From: CAYOLL01 sp964404765 [NCBI: uncultured Gemmatimonadota bacterium]
Lineage (GTDB): Bacteria > 4572-55
DNA length: 51,477 nucleotides
Direction of reading: 5' to 3'
Assembly (NCBI GenBank): GCA_964404765.1
Contig: CAYOLL010000025.1
Location: 1-51,477, forward strand
The notes below the pieces were generated by a model. The model did no database searches. It was not told the origin of the DNA and saw only the letters and a program-made list of their open reading frames with translations. The translations under genes were made by a program, and so were the position numbers. Of this stretch, positions 9,039 through 17,155 are shown piece after piece (position 1 is the first letter of the stretch; the number at the start of each line of letters is the position of its first letter).

Positions 9039-9231
9039 CCTGAATAATTCATAAACGCAAGAGACGCAAACGGCGCAAACGACGCAACCGCTTGATTTGT
9101 TTTAAATTAGCTGAACTTTAAACTTTAAAAGATCGGGTTGTCTCACAATCCATTTTTCAGATGTAAATTCGCAACTTGCGTCTTTAGCGTCAATTGCGAC
9201 GCTTGCGTTACGATTTGTGAATAATTCATGG
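9039..9231. repeat. CCTGAATAATTCA-type palindromic element, copy B
   Basis: 193 bp. The left end CCTGAATAATTCA starts at the first base after the TAA of the DUF2064 gene, and the right end is TGAATAATTCATGG. It is nearly identical to copy A apart from small internal duplications. It lies between the convergent DUF2064 and lipoprotein genes and probably forms part of both 3' ends. Confidence 0.88.
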
Positions 9232-9245
9232 TAATGCCGGGGCGG

Positions 9246-10082
9246 CTATGATTTCGAATTCTCTTTAGGCTTTTCGCCGATAATTAATTCACGATTATCC
9301 GGGTCGATTTGATAAGCCCAGTCAAAGTACATGACGCCTTCGTCGAGTTTGCGGATTTGGATTTTGGCGTAGTGTGTTTCACCGCCGGGCTTGCGAATTC
9401 GCAGCACATAGGCTTCCCGTTCACGTAATTCATACCATTCTACATTGTTCCAGCCGGTCTCCGGCGCCCAATCTATCGCATCCAGATTGTCAACGATATC
9501 CCAATATTGAATCTGGACATCGCCACCGGTCACATTCAGATAGTGATGGCCAACCCGATTGGTCGCATCCCAGATATATTCATAGTAAATATCGGCCCGC
9601 GGATCGTTCCAATAGCGGACGCGCTCAAAATCAAAATCCCACCCGGCTTCGTTGGCCCATTGATCGACATTATACGTCATCAGGCGCTGATTGTAGCCCT
9701 CAGGCCGCGGCGTATCAAAAATGTCGCCGTAAGTCATGGCGCTTTCGTTGCCGGAGTAGTCGACCGCCGAAACCGCGTAAAAGTAGGTTTGGCCGTTGGT
9801 GACGTTGCGATCAATGTAGTAGTTGTTTTTAGTGAATGTAATCAGCTTGAAATAGCCGCTGGGCTTATCGTTCCAATAGACTTTATAGCCGTCCAGATCC
9901 GATTCCTGGTTAGCATCCCAATATAATGCGACTTCGCCATCGCCGGTCACGCTGTAATAATCGGTCGGCGCAGCCGGGGCGTGATCATCCACATAAGTAC
10001 AATCGTTATCGTAACATTCCTCGCATCCCGCTAAGAAAAGACCGCCTAAAACCAGTAGCAAACCCAATAAACGCGTTTTCAT
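9246..10082 (-). CDS. lipoprotein with fibronectin type III domain
   Basis: 278 residues. The N-terminus MKTRLLGLLLVLGGLFLAGC is a textbook lipoprotein signal with the lipobox cysteine at position 20. A fibronectin type III domain follows (~35-125; APTDYYSVTGDGEVALYWD ... TYFYAVSAVDYSGNES). The remaining ~150 residues are rich in W, Y and acidic residues and likely form a beta-rich domain that I cannot name. ATG 10082 is preceded by AAGGAGG. Probably an outer-membrane or periplasmic surface protein of unknown role, transcribed alone. Confidence 0.85.
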   Translation of the reverse strand: MKTRLLGLLLVLGGLFLAGCEECYDNDCTYVDDHAPAAPTDYYSVTGDGEVALYWDANQESDLDGYKVYWNDKPSGYFKLITFTKNNYYIDRNVTNGQTYFYAVSAVDYSGNESAMTYGDIFDTPRPEGYNQRLMTYNVDQWANEAGWDFDFERVRYWNDPRADIYYEYIWDATNRVGHHYLNVTGGDVQIQYWDIVDNLDAIDWAPETGWNNVEWYELREREAYVLRIRKPGGETHYAKIQIRKLDEGVMYFDWAYQIDPDNRELIIGEKPKENSKS

Positions 10083-10220
10083 AAAAACCTCCTTGTAAGT
10101 GATTCAGCATAGCTTTTTTGTGATTTCCGTTGCTGATCCAAATACAATTTGGGGCGGCGGTTTATTCCGCAGTTTAATCCAAAGAATAATCATTTCCGCT
10201 GCTGGTTTTCGATAAAAAAA

Positions 10221-10252
10221 AGACCTAACAGGTTTTGAAACCGGTTAGGTCT
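10221..10252 (-). terminator. rho-independent terminator made from the AGACCTAACAGGTTT palindrome
   Basis: Read on the minus strand, the arms (one mismatch: CCGG against CTGT) are followed directly by an eight-T run (the A-run at 10213-10220). It lies ~57 bp past the stop of the minus-strand hydrolase gene at 10309. The stem is the same palindrome found in-frame inside the cyclase/TPR gene at 830-862. Confidence 0.75.
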
Positions 10253-10308
10253 TCGAATTTATCTCCAACGCGCGTTAAGGCGCGACCGCGCTTTGATCGC
10301 AAACGTGA

Positions 10309-11121
10309 CTAATACAGCATGGCCCCAAGTTGCTGCCGCAGCGTGGCGATGGACGCTTCTTCAAAACGACCGCCGCCATGGGTGACATTGTGGGCAATCT
10401 CCATAGAGCCGGTCGGCATTTTGTGGACAATTTGATTCGCCAGCCGCCGGTCAATCATGTGGTCATGCTCACCGAGCATAAGATGGTAGCGGCGGGCCTG
10501 ATGCACCTTTTCAGTATGGTGCAGCGGATTTTTCCAGCCCATAAAGTGCATATTGCCGTGTCCGATCAGCCCAACTAAGTGTTGACCGAAATTATGGTGG
10601 ACAAATGCCCACGTCGCCAGCATCACCCCAAAACTGACGCCGACTAACCCAACGCGATCATAATCAACTTGAAAATAGCGCGGCAAAACTTGATAAGCCA
10701 GATCATGCAAGTCTTCGTTGAGCATGTGGAAGCAGTGCTCCAGCGAAAAATAATTCACGCCGGCTTTGCGCAGGCTGCGATAAATTTGCGGCAGGGCCTG
10801 AATCTTGCCGCGGGTCACATTGCGGCTGCCGCCGAACGGCGCGTCAACCCCCACCCAGACCATACCCATCTCCACGATTGACTTGATCTGATAAAAGCTA
10901 TAATGAATCGGCGCGCCAATTCCCTGCAAAGAAAAAAGCACGGGCAATCGGCCCTGACGATGCGGCAAAGCGATATAAATATCATAGTTGGTTAACTTGC
11001 GATCAATCCGGGCGACACCGGTAAACGGCCGTTTGTGCAGCACCCGCAGCCGGAAAACCGGATACCCGTCAACATGCCAGTGATCCAGAATTTTGACGCG
11101 AATAGGTTTCTTCTTAGTCAT
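10309..11121 (-). CDS. alpha/beta hydrolase family protein
   Basis: 270 residues from ATG 11121, preferred over an upstream in-frame start at 11145 because GAAAGGAGC lies just before it. The fold is supported by VLFSLQGIGAPIHYS (oxyanion region), the nucleophile elbow GVSFGV (Ser within VGLVGVSFGVMLATW), an acid candidate in LMLGEHDHMID and a late histidine in NVTHGGGRFEEAS. It is likely a cytosolic esterase/hydrolase of unknown substrate; no signal peptide is seen. The minus-strand nitronate-monooxygenase-like gene ends about 60 bp upstream, so the two could be co-transcribed. A terminator follows at 10221-10252. Confidence 0.8.
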   Translation of the reverse strand: MTKKKPIRVKILDHWHVDGYPVFRLRVLHKRPFTGVARIDRKLTNYDIYIALPHRQGRLPVLFSLQGIGAPIHYSFYQIKSIVEMGMVWVGVDAPFGGSRNVTRGKIQALPQIYRSLRKAGVNYFSLEHCFHMLNEDLHDLAYQVLPRYFQVDYDRVGLVGVSFGVMLATWAFVHHNFGQHLVGLIGHGNMHFMGWKNPLHHTEKVHQARRYHLMLGEHDHMIDRRLANQIVHKMPTGSMEIAHNVTHGGGRFEEASIATLRQQLGAMLY

Positions 11122-11182
11122 CGGAGCTCCTTTCGTAAAGTACACCGTTGCCTTAAAATGAAGCCCTTATACGACGTGACGC

Positions 11183-12646
11183 CTAAAATGTTTCTGACAA
11201 GGCTTCAGGCTGCGGACTTTGGCGATAGGCCAGTAAGCGCTCGATGACATCACCGGCAGAGAAGCTGGTCTTGCCCGGCTTAAGAAACTGCCCCACATTA
11301 ACCAGATCATCTCCGGCAGTGACAATGGGCTGTTCCTCATAGCTGTTACGCCGCTGTTGGGGATGCCCGGCGGTGGCGCACAAATTGTTGCATAAACAAG
11401 ATCGCCCGACGGTATCTTCCGCTGCGCCGCCTTTGCGGACATAGTCTTCTACCGGTTCGGCAGGACAGCGCAGGCTGACCGATCCGTCCGGCTGTTTGAC
11501 CAATACCCGCAAATAGCCCAGATCGCAGCAGCGCAGGCGTTCTTCGTAGATATCCTGCTCGGACATGGTGTTTTCCAATTGCACCACTTTGATTGGAAAG
11601 CCCGTGGGCGAGGCGGTCGGGCTGGTCAAGACTTCGATTGTATTCGCCTGCGCTTTTTCCATTAACGCCTCGCGCAAGTCCGGCCGCAGACCGGATTCTT
11701 CGCAGATGGCAAAAGCTGTGCCGACCTGTACGCCGGCAGCTCCGGCATCGAGAGCGCTGCGGAGCTGATCGGGCTGGCCGTACTTGCCGGCCAGCCAAAA
11801 GGGCCGACCAAACTGTTTGATTTTTTCCAAATCAACTTCGTCTTTTTCGCCATAGATTGGTTCGCCTTTTTCATTCAGCTTCAGTTCGCCGCGGGGCGGG
11901 GCGTTGTGCCCGCCGGCCAGCGGCCCCTCAATCACAAAGCCGTCCACCCGGCCTTCGCTGCGTTTAATCATGGCCTGGGCCAGAACCGCCGAAGAAATGA
12001 TGGGCAAGAAGAGTGGCCGCATCAGTTGGGGAAATATCCGACTAATGCCGGGAAAAATCCTTTCCGGGTCGAATTCGATACGAAAATCGTCCTCTTTGCC
12101 GGCGCCTTGCACACTCAGGCGGTAGGATGTCTTGATCTGCTGGGAAAACTTATCCAGAATCGCCGGGACTTGCGTCGGAATTCCCGCGCCCATCAGGACA
12201 TAATCCACTCCGGCCAGCATGGCCCCATATAGCGAGGCCAACGTGGGCATCTGCACCTTTTCCAATAAATTGATGCCGATCAGACCGGTGTGCCCTTCTT
12301 TAGCCAGAAACACTTCCACGTAGTTAGCAATAGTCGTAAGTTCGTCCACAAACCGGCTTGGCGGCAGCGTGTAGACAGGCAGGCTCTTATAGGGTTCGTC
12401 CTTTGCCTTCCCGCCGGGGACAAAATAATGAGCCAGGATACGTTTGACCGGCTCTTGCAGCGGAAAATGATCGAGGGCGCGCCGCATGTGCCCGCCAACA
12501 TCGCCCTCCATCAAGCGGCTGATGAGAATGCGGGCCATGCACGTGCCGGACACGACGCCCAGTTGTCCCAGTTGCGAGACGGTTTTGGCCAATCGCCAAT
12601 TTGAGATGGCGACACCCATGCCGCCTTGAATGATCGTAGGAAACAT
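11183..12646 (-). CDS. nitronate monooxygenase-like FMN enzyme
   Basis: 487 residues from ATG 12646, chosen because CTGGAG precedes it and the family begins at this point (MFPTIIQGGMGVAISNWRLA). An upstream start at 12709 lacks support. The 2-nitropropane dioxygenase/nitronate monooxygenase TIM barrel is seen in IQGGMGVAIS, FVIEGPLAGGHNAP (the glycine-histidine loop near FMN) and DAGAAGVQVGTAFAICEESG (phosphate binding). These enzymes use FMN and O2 to oxidise alkyl nitronates, but close homologues include enoyl reductases, so substrate is uncertain. It is ~130 residues longer than the common ~350-residue form; the tail contains a cysteine-bearing stretch (CDLGYL, LRCPAE, CLCNNLC) that may bind metal. 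Confidence 0.85.
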   Translation of the reverse strand: MFPTIIQGGMGVAISNWRLAKTVSQLGQLGVVSGTCMARILISRLMEGDVGGHMRRALDHFPLQEPVKRILAHYFVPGGKAKDEPYKSLPVYTLPPSRFVDELTTIANYVEVFLAKEGHTGLIGINLLEKVQMPTLASLYGAMLAGVDYVLMGAGIPTQVPAILDKFSQQIKTSYRLSVQGAGKEDDFRIEFDPERIFPGISRIFPQLMRPLFLPIISSAVLAQAMIKRSEGRVDGFVIEGPLAGGHNAPPRGELKLNEKGEPIYGEKDEVDLEKIKQFGRPFWLAGKYGQPDQLRSALDAGAAGVQVGTAFAICEESGLRPDLREALMEKAQANTIEVLTSPTASPTGFPIKVVQLENTMSEQDIYEERLRCCDLGYLRVLVKQPDGSVSLRCPAEPVEDYVRKGGAAEDTVGRSCLCNNLCATAGHPQQRRNSYEEQPIVTAGDDLVNVGQFLKPGKTSFSAGDVIERLLAYRQSPQPEALSETF

Positions 12647-12739
12647 GCCTTTTTCTCCAGGCGAAGGTTTAAGACGAGTCGGAAGGTTACGTATAATTCT
12701 GGTTCCCAATCAGGAATCTATAGCTTTTGACCGGCATCC

Positions 12740-13141
12740 TCACCATATCGTCTTCACCTGACTCAGTTTGATTTTGCCATCGCGACTGATCAGGGGAACA
12801 TTGAGATATAAAGATGTTGCGGCAATAATTCGATCCGGCATATCGGGAACTTGATCGCGGGATATTTTCTGAATGCTTTCGGCAAGGGCTTGCGATATGG
12901 GAACAATTTCAAAGAGAGAATTTTTCTGCTTGAGCTTTTGGTTGAGCAAATTCAAGGCGTCAGTGGGAATTTTGCTTTTTTCGATCAAATAAATAATCTC
13001 AACAAGGGTTATTGCCGAAACGCCAATGGTCATTCTGTTAGCCAACGCATAATCAAAGACATTTTTAGCCGGTTCTGAGAGTCTTGGCGATTGAAACAAA
13101 TACCACACCAAACCATGAGTGTCGGCAATCGCATAAATCAT
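12740..13141 (-). CDS. PIN-domain (VapC-type) toxin
   Basis: 133 residues. PIN ribonuclease signature: AIADTHGLVWYLF (first acidic residue, D7), SAITLVEIIYLIE (second), DMPDRIIAATSLYLNVPLISRDGKI (third and fourth). Start and stop overlap the antitoxin gene by four bases, typical of a coupled toxin-antitoxin pair. All expected acidic residues are present, so it looks intact. Confidence 0.88.
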   Translation of the reverse strand: MIYAIADTHGLVWYLFQSPRLSEPAKNVFDYALANRMTIGVSAITLVEIIYLIEKSKIPTDALNLLNQKLKQKNSLFEIVPISQALAESIQKISRDQVPDMPDRIIAATSLYLNVPLISRDGKIKLSQVKTIW

Positions 13142-13407
13142 AGCAGATCCGTTCGCGGAAAATTAGCCCACATTTCACGGCGCGCCTCATCAATATCTTC
13201 GGCGGTCAAATCAATTTGATAATGCTTCCACAGGCCGTAGAGAGACTCTCGTTTTGATGGACGCATTTTAGATTTTGGAAACTCGCGCTCCAGTTCCGGC
13301 AAGGCTAACGCAAACAGTCGCCGGCGGTCTCGTGGCGGCAATTGACGAATCAAGCCTAAAATGTTATCAATTGATACATCAACAGTCATGGCATGTTGGC
13401 TTTTCAT
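13138..13407 (-). CDS. antitoxin partner of the PIN toxin
   Basis: 89 residues from ATG 13407, preceded by GAGGAGGAG; an upstream start at 13440 is not needed. The small charged protein (DNILGLIRQLPPRDRRRLFALAL then RPSKRESLYGLW) fits the helical antitoxins paired with VapC toxins: an N-terminal dimerisation segment and a C-terminal toxin-binding tail. It ends on the ATGA that starts the toxin. Assignment rests on pairing more than on a strong family signature. Confidence 0.75.
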   Translation of the reverse strand: MKSQHAMTVDVSIDNILGLIRQLPPRDRRRLFALALPELEREFPKSKMRPSKRESLYGLWKHYQIDLTAEDIDEARREMWANFPRTDLL

Positions 13408-13575
13408 AAAAATCTCCTCCTCTGTAATCACCCTGACCAACCGGCCGGAGTCCGATTCCGCAGCAACATCCCCTTTAAAATGAAGGCGGCTACGCTATCA
13501 CAATCGTATGACATTAGCGGCCTGTTGTCAACGAAAAAAATCAACTGCAGACCGCAACCGAAAAAGCAACATTCC

Positions 13576-13606
13576 TCAATACCCAAACACATCTGTCAGC
13601 TCCAGC
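13576..13606. repeat. 31-bp duplicated 3' end of the M16 peptidase gene (outer copy)
   Basis: TCAATACCCAAACACATCTG and the following 11 bases match 14204-14234 at 30 of 31 positions. On the minus strand it encodes LELTDVFGY plus the stop, the exact C-terminus of the M16 peptidase. The two copies bracket the ParE-type toxin-antitoxin pair. Confidence 0.88.
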
Positions 13607-13623
13607 AGATCGGGAGATGACTC

Positions 13624-13923
13624 TCATTTTTCGTATAGCCGATCCAGCCAATAATTGAGTTTCCGATGCTGGTGAGCAACAGCAATGATGATGATTTTGT
13701 CGCCATCAATACCATAAACAATGCTATACGGAAAACGTGTCAGCAAGCATTTCCGAAGGTCATCTTCAACGACAGGCTGGGCCTTAGGATACGTGACAAC
13801 GCGCTTGATGGCCGAGTGAAACTCAACCAGAAACTCGTAGCCCAAATCAAACCGCTGCATTTCATACCATTCAAACGCCTCGTCCAATTCCTGTTGCGCT
13901 AATACAGAAACTTCGACATTCAT
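13624..13923 (-). CDS. RelE/ParE-family toxin
   Basis: 99 residues. Typical RelE/ParE plasmid-stabilisation fold: SVLAQQELDEAFEWYE at the N-terminus, AIKRVVTYPKAQPVVEDDLRKC in the middle and RFPYSIVYGIDGDKIIIIAVAHQHRKLNYW at the C-terminus. It overlaps the antitoxin gene by four bases. Members either inhibit gyrase (ParE) or cleave ribosome-bound mRNA (RelE); the sequence alone does not decide which. Confidence 0.88.
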   Translation of the reverse strand: MNVEVSVLAQQELDEAFEWYEMQRFDLGYEFLVEFHSAIKRVVTYPKAQPVVEDDLRKCLLTRFPYSIVYGIDGDKIIIIAVAHQHRKLNYWLDRLYEK

Positions 13924-14144
13924 GCCGCCCTCTGATATTTGGCCATGACTTCGGCGTAGGGAACGGTTTTTAATTGCCCGGCTTTGTAGGCCGCCCAGCG
14001 CTTTTTAGCCTCAGCGGCCCATATACGGTCAAGGGCCTCATCAGGTTGATCCAGATCGGTTAGAAGAAGATCAACCAATTGCAGCTTTTCAGTCGGGGCC
14101 ATGTCCCGGACTTGCTTGTAAGAAAGGCTCTCGCGAGTAATCAT
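13920..14144 (-). CDS. addiction-module antitoxin (TIGR02574-like)
   Basis: 74 residues from ATG 14144, preceded by AAGGAGC; the longer frame to 14207 would run back into the M16 stop region. The family pattern is clear: APTEKLQLVDLLLTDLD followed by IWAAEAKKRWAAYKAG. This antitoxin group pairs with ParE/RelE toxins and binds through the C-terminal helix. The locus is a compact two-gene operon inserted at the end of the M16 gene. Confidence 0.85.
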   Translation of the reverse strand: MITRESLSYKQVRDMAPTEKLQLVDLLLTDLDQPDEALDRIWAAEAKKRWAAYKAGQLKTVPYAEVMAKYQRAA

Positions 14145-14203
14145 GAGTGTGTCGCTCCTTGTTTGAATAAGATCCTTATGCTTCCGAATACGAGCTTTAC
14201 TTA

Positions 14204-14234
14204 TCAATACCCAAACACATCCGTCAGCTCCAGC
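14204..14234. repeat. 31-bp direct repeat at the M16 gene 3' end (inner copy)
   Basis: The copy that serves as the current stop and last nine codons of the M16 peptidase gene. Its partner is at 13576-13606; the 628-bp spacing from start to start holds exactly the ParE-type pair. Confidence 0.88.
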
Positions 14235-17110
14235 TCCTTAATTTCGCCATATTGCCCCAGCGCTTTCAGATCCAGCTTCTCTTTATTGCCCAGCACCAGA
14301 ATATTAAATGGCTTGTTCTTCAAATAGCGCTCGTGAAAAGTCTTTACATCCGCCATCGTCAAATCGGCGGTATGGTCATAGACATCTTTACGCAAGTCAC
14401 GATCCAGGCCAAGCTTGCGGGCAGCCTCGTAGCTAAAAAGAATCTCGGCCTGATTAATCCGCTCGGTTTGCGTCTTCTTAAGCACTGCGGTTTTTGAAGC
14501 GGCCAGCGCGTTGTCGGCTTCGGGCATATTGTTCATTAGGTCCATCATGCCGGCCATAGCTTCCGGCAATTTGTCCGCCTGCGTGCCGATGTAGGCCAGG
14601 ACATAATGGGCTTTGTCTTTAAGGGTTGGCGTGGAATAGCCGCCAAACACACTGTAGGCCAGCGCCTTGGACTCTCGCATGGTCTGGAAAACGACCGACG
14701 ACATGCCACCGCCATAATATTCGCGGAACAGGCTGCGCACCGGCGCATTAGCCGGGTTAAACAATTCGCTTTTGGATAGCATCAGGATTTCGGCCTGTTC
14801 CATATCGTAATTGACAACATAGACCGTCGTCTTTGCCGCGGAGATTTGTTCAAACTTAATCGGTAACGGCACGGCTTTGAGTGGTTTTTTGGGATGCGCT
14901 TTTTCCAAAGCAACCGTTAATGCTTTTGCTTCAAGGGGACCGTAATAAAGAAAGCGATGCTCCAATCCCGTCAGACTCTTCACCAACGCGATCAGATCAT
15001 CGGATTTGAGCGCCTTAAGTTCCGCTTCGGTCAGGATATTTCTGTAGGGCGATTGGAGGCCATACTCGCCATAGGCATACAGCGCACCCCACAAAATCTC
15101 CTGTTTATCCAGCTTAGCATTGGCCCGATGCTTCAGCACGTCCTGGATCAGATTCACCAACGCTGCGTCGTTGGGTTGGGCGTCTTGCAGCAACTCTTCC
15201 AGCAGCTTCATGCCGGCGGCAAAATTTTCGGTTAACCCGCTCAGTTTGATTTGTATCTGCTCTTCGCCCGGTATAACCGAAAAAGTACAGCCAATTTTAT
15301 AAAACTCCTGTTTAAGCTCGGCGGGCGAATACTTTGACGTACCCAGATATTCCAACAAACTCAGCGCAGGAGCAATCCGCCGGTCATGATTTGTGCCCAT
15401 ATCCCACAACAAAAACAGGCTGAATAGCGCATTTTCTTCGTTTTTAACATAGTATAAAGGCGTCTGGCCATGAAGGGTCAATGTTTGCAAATCTTTATGA
15501 TAATCCAAAAAGACCGGCAAAATTTCCGGGGCAGGCGCAGCTAAAACTTTCGTCACAAACTCAGACTGCGCTTCGCGATTTAATTGCGCCGGGGTGATGG
15601 GCGGCTTGGTCACCTTCGCTGTTGGCGGGCTTTCGCCGGTGCGCTTGTAGACGACCACGTAATTGTCTTTAAACACCTCGTTGGCAAAAGCGATAATATC
15701 TTTTTTGGTAATTTTGCTAAGCCGGTCTAATGTATGAATATGGAAATCCCACGGCACATCCGTCACAAACGCAGAGACAAACTCACCGGCACGGTGACGA
15801 TTTTTTTCAAAGGATTGCAACTGCTTGATTTTCATATCGTTGACCGCCGCCGCCGGCAACCAATCCGGGAAATCGCCCTGCTTCAGCTTGTCAAGCTGTT
15901 CCAGCAGCAGCCGGGTTATCTCTTCCAACTTCTGGCCTTCGCGCGGTCGGCCGCCCAACATTAACATCGAATAATCTTTAAAAACCAAAGGACTGGAATA
16001 GGCCTCGATCACCTTTTGACTCTGGTTCAGATTCAAGTCAATTAATCCGGCAGTACTATTGGTCAAAATCATATCCGTTATCTTGAGCAAGTCCGCGTCC
16101 GGCGAACCTTCGCCACGCAAACGAAAACCAATCGTCACGCTCTCGGCATCCGGCCCAACAACATTTTTGACAATGGGTGCGGTGATTGGTTTTTCCTGAG
16201 CCGGAACAAATTTAGGCACGTCCTTACGCGGCAGTGCGCCAAATTTCTCATCAATAAGTCGAATGACCTGATCCGGGTCAAAATCGCCGGACAAACAAAT
16301 GGCCATATTGTTGGGGACATAATAGGTATTGTAGTAATCCATCACCTTTTTCATGGACGGATTTTTGAGATGCTCAATCGTGCCGATGGTCGTCTGTGTG
16401 CCATATTGGTGGGTCGGGAAAAGGTTAGCAAACAGCGTCTCATAAATTTTGTCATTATCATCGTCTAAGCTGATATTTTTTTCTTCGTAAACAGCCTCCA
16501 ACTCGGTATGAAAGAGGCGCAGCACCGGTTGGCGATAGCGCTCGGCTTCGACGGTCAGCCACTTTTCCAACTGATTGGAAGGGATGTCATTCACATAAAC
16601 GGTTTGCTCCACCCAGGTATAGGCATTTGTGCCTTTCGCGCCCAGAGCCGACATCATCTTGTCATATTCGCCGGGAATGGCGTGCTGCGACGCAACCTGC
16701 GATGTGCTGTCAATCTGCCGGTAGAGTTCCCGGCGCGTCAGCGTATCAGTAGTCGCCCGATATTGCTCAAACAGGTCCGTCACCCGGTTGATTTCTATTT
16801 CTTCCTTGGCAAAATCCAGCGAACCAAACCGATTCGTGCCTTTAAATAACATGTGTTCCAGATAATGGGCCAATCCCGTCGCATCGGCGGGGTCGTTCTT
16901 GCTGCCGGCCTTGACCGGTATGTAGGTTTGGACGCGCGGCTCGTCTTTGTAAACGCTGAGATAGACGGTCAAGCCGTTATCCAATTTGTAGATCCGGGCG
17001 TTGAGCGGATCGTTGGGGACGCTTTCGTACTTATACTCTTTGGCCCGGGCGACACGGAAGGATAACGTCATCAGGATCAACGCGCAGGTTAGACAAAACG
17101 TGAGTTTCAC
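14204..17110 (-). CDS. secreted M16-family (pitrilysin/insulinase-type) zinc metallopeptidase
   Basis: 968 residues, GTG start at 17110 with GAAAGGAA upstream and a cleavable signal peptide (MKLTFCLTCALILMTLSFRVARA). The zinc motif is the inverted HxxEH, seen as HYLEHMLFKGT with the distal glutamate in LEAVYEEKNISLDDD. The family layout of two related halves fits: the first active, the second (after ~500) lacking the motif and acting structurally. It probably degrades peptides in the periplasm or outside the cell. The last codons are duplicated beyond the neighbouring toxin-antitoxin pair, which suggests the pair was inserted at this 3' end while preserving the C-terminus. Confidence 0.92.
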   Translation of the reverse strand: MKLTFCLTCALILMTLSFRVARAKEYKYESVPNDPLNARIYKLDNGLTVYLSVYKDEPRVQTYIPVKAGSKNDPADATGLAHYLEHMLFKGTNRFGSLDFAKEEIEINRVTDLFEQYRATTDTLTRRELYRQIDSTSQVASQHAIPGEYDKMMSALGAKGTNAYTWVEQTVYVNDIPSNQLEKWLTVEAERYRQPVLRLFHTELEAVYEEKNISLDDDNDKIYETLFANLFPTHQYGTQTTIGTIEHLKNPSMKKVMDYYNTYYVPNNMAICLSGDFDPDQVIRLIDEKFGALPRKDVPKFVPAQEKPITAPIVKNVVGPDAESVTIGFRLRGEGSPDADLLKITDMILTNSTAGLIDLNLNQSQKVIEAYSSPLVFKDYSMLMLGGRPREGQKLEEITRLLLEQLDKLKQGDFPDWLPAAAVNDMKIKQLQSFEKNRHRAGEFVSAFVTDVPWDFHIHTLDRLSKITKKDIIAFANEVFKDNYVVVYKRTGESPPTAKVTKPPITPAQLNREAQSEFVTKVLAAPAPEILPVFLDYHKDLQTLTLHGQTPLYYVKNEENALFSLFLLWDMGTNHDRRIAPALSLLEYLGTSKYSPAELKQEFYKIGCTFSVIPGEEQIQIKLSGLTENFAAGMKLLEELLQDAQPNDAALVNLIQDVLKHRANAKLDKQEILWGALYAYGEYGLQSPYRNILTEAELKALKSDDLIALVKSLTGLEHRFLYYGPLEAKALTVALEKAHPKKPLKAVPLPIKFEQISAAKTTVYVVNYDMEQAEILMLSKSELFNPANAPVRSLFREYYGGGMSSVVFQTMRESKALAYSVFGGYSTPTLKDKAHYVLAYIGTQADKLPEAMAGMMDLMNNMPEADNALAASKTAVLKKTQTERINQAEILFSYEAARKLGLDRDLRKDVYDHTADLTMADVKTFHERYLKNKPFNILVLGNKEKLDLKALGQYGEIKELELTDVFGY

Positions 17111-17155
17111 GGGATTTCCTTTCGTTATATTTGATTATGATTTAGAGTTCAGAGT

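Noticed and set aside
8039-9231. CRISPR array
   Set aside because: The repeated sequence is two ~180-bp palindromic elements around a gene, not short regularly spaced repeats; no cas genes are present.
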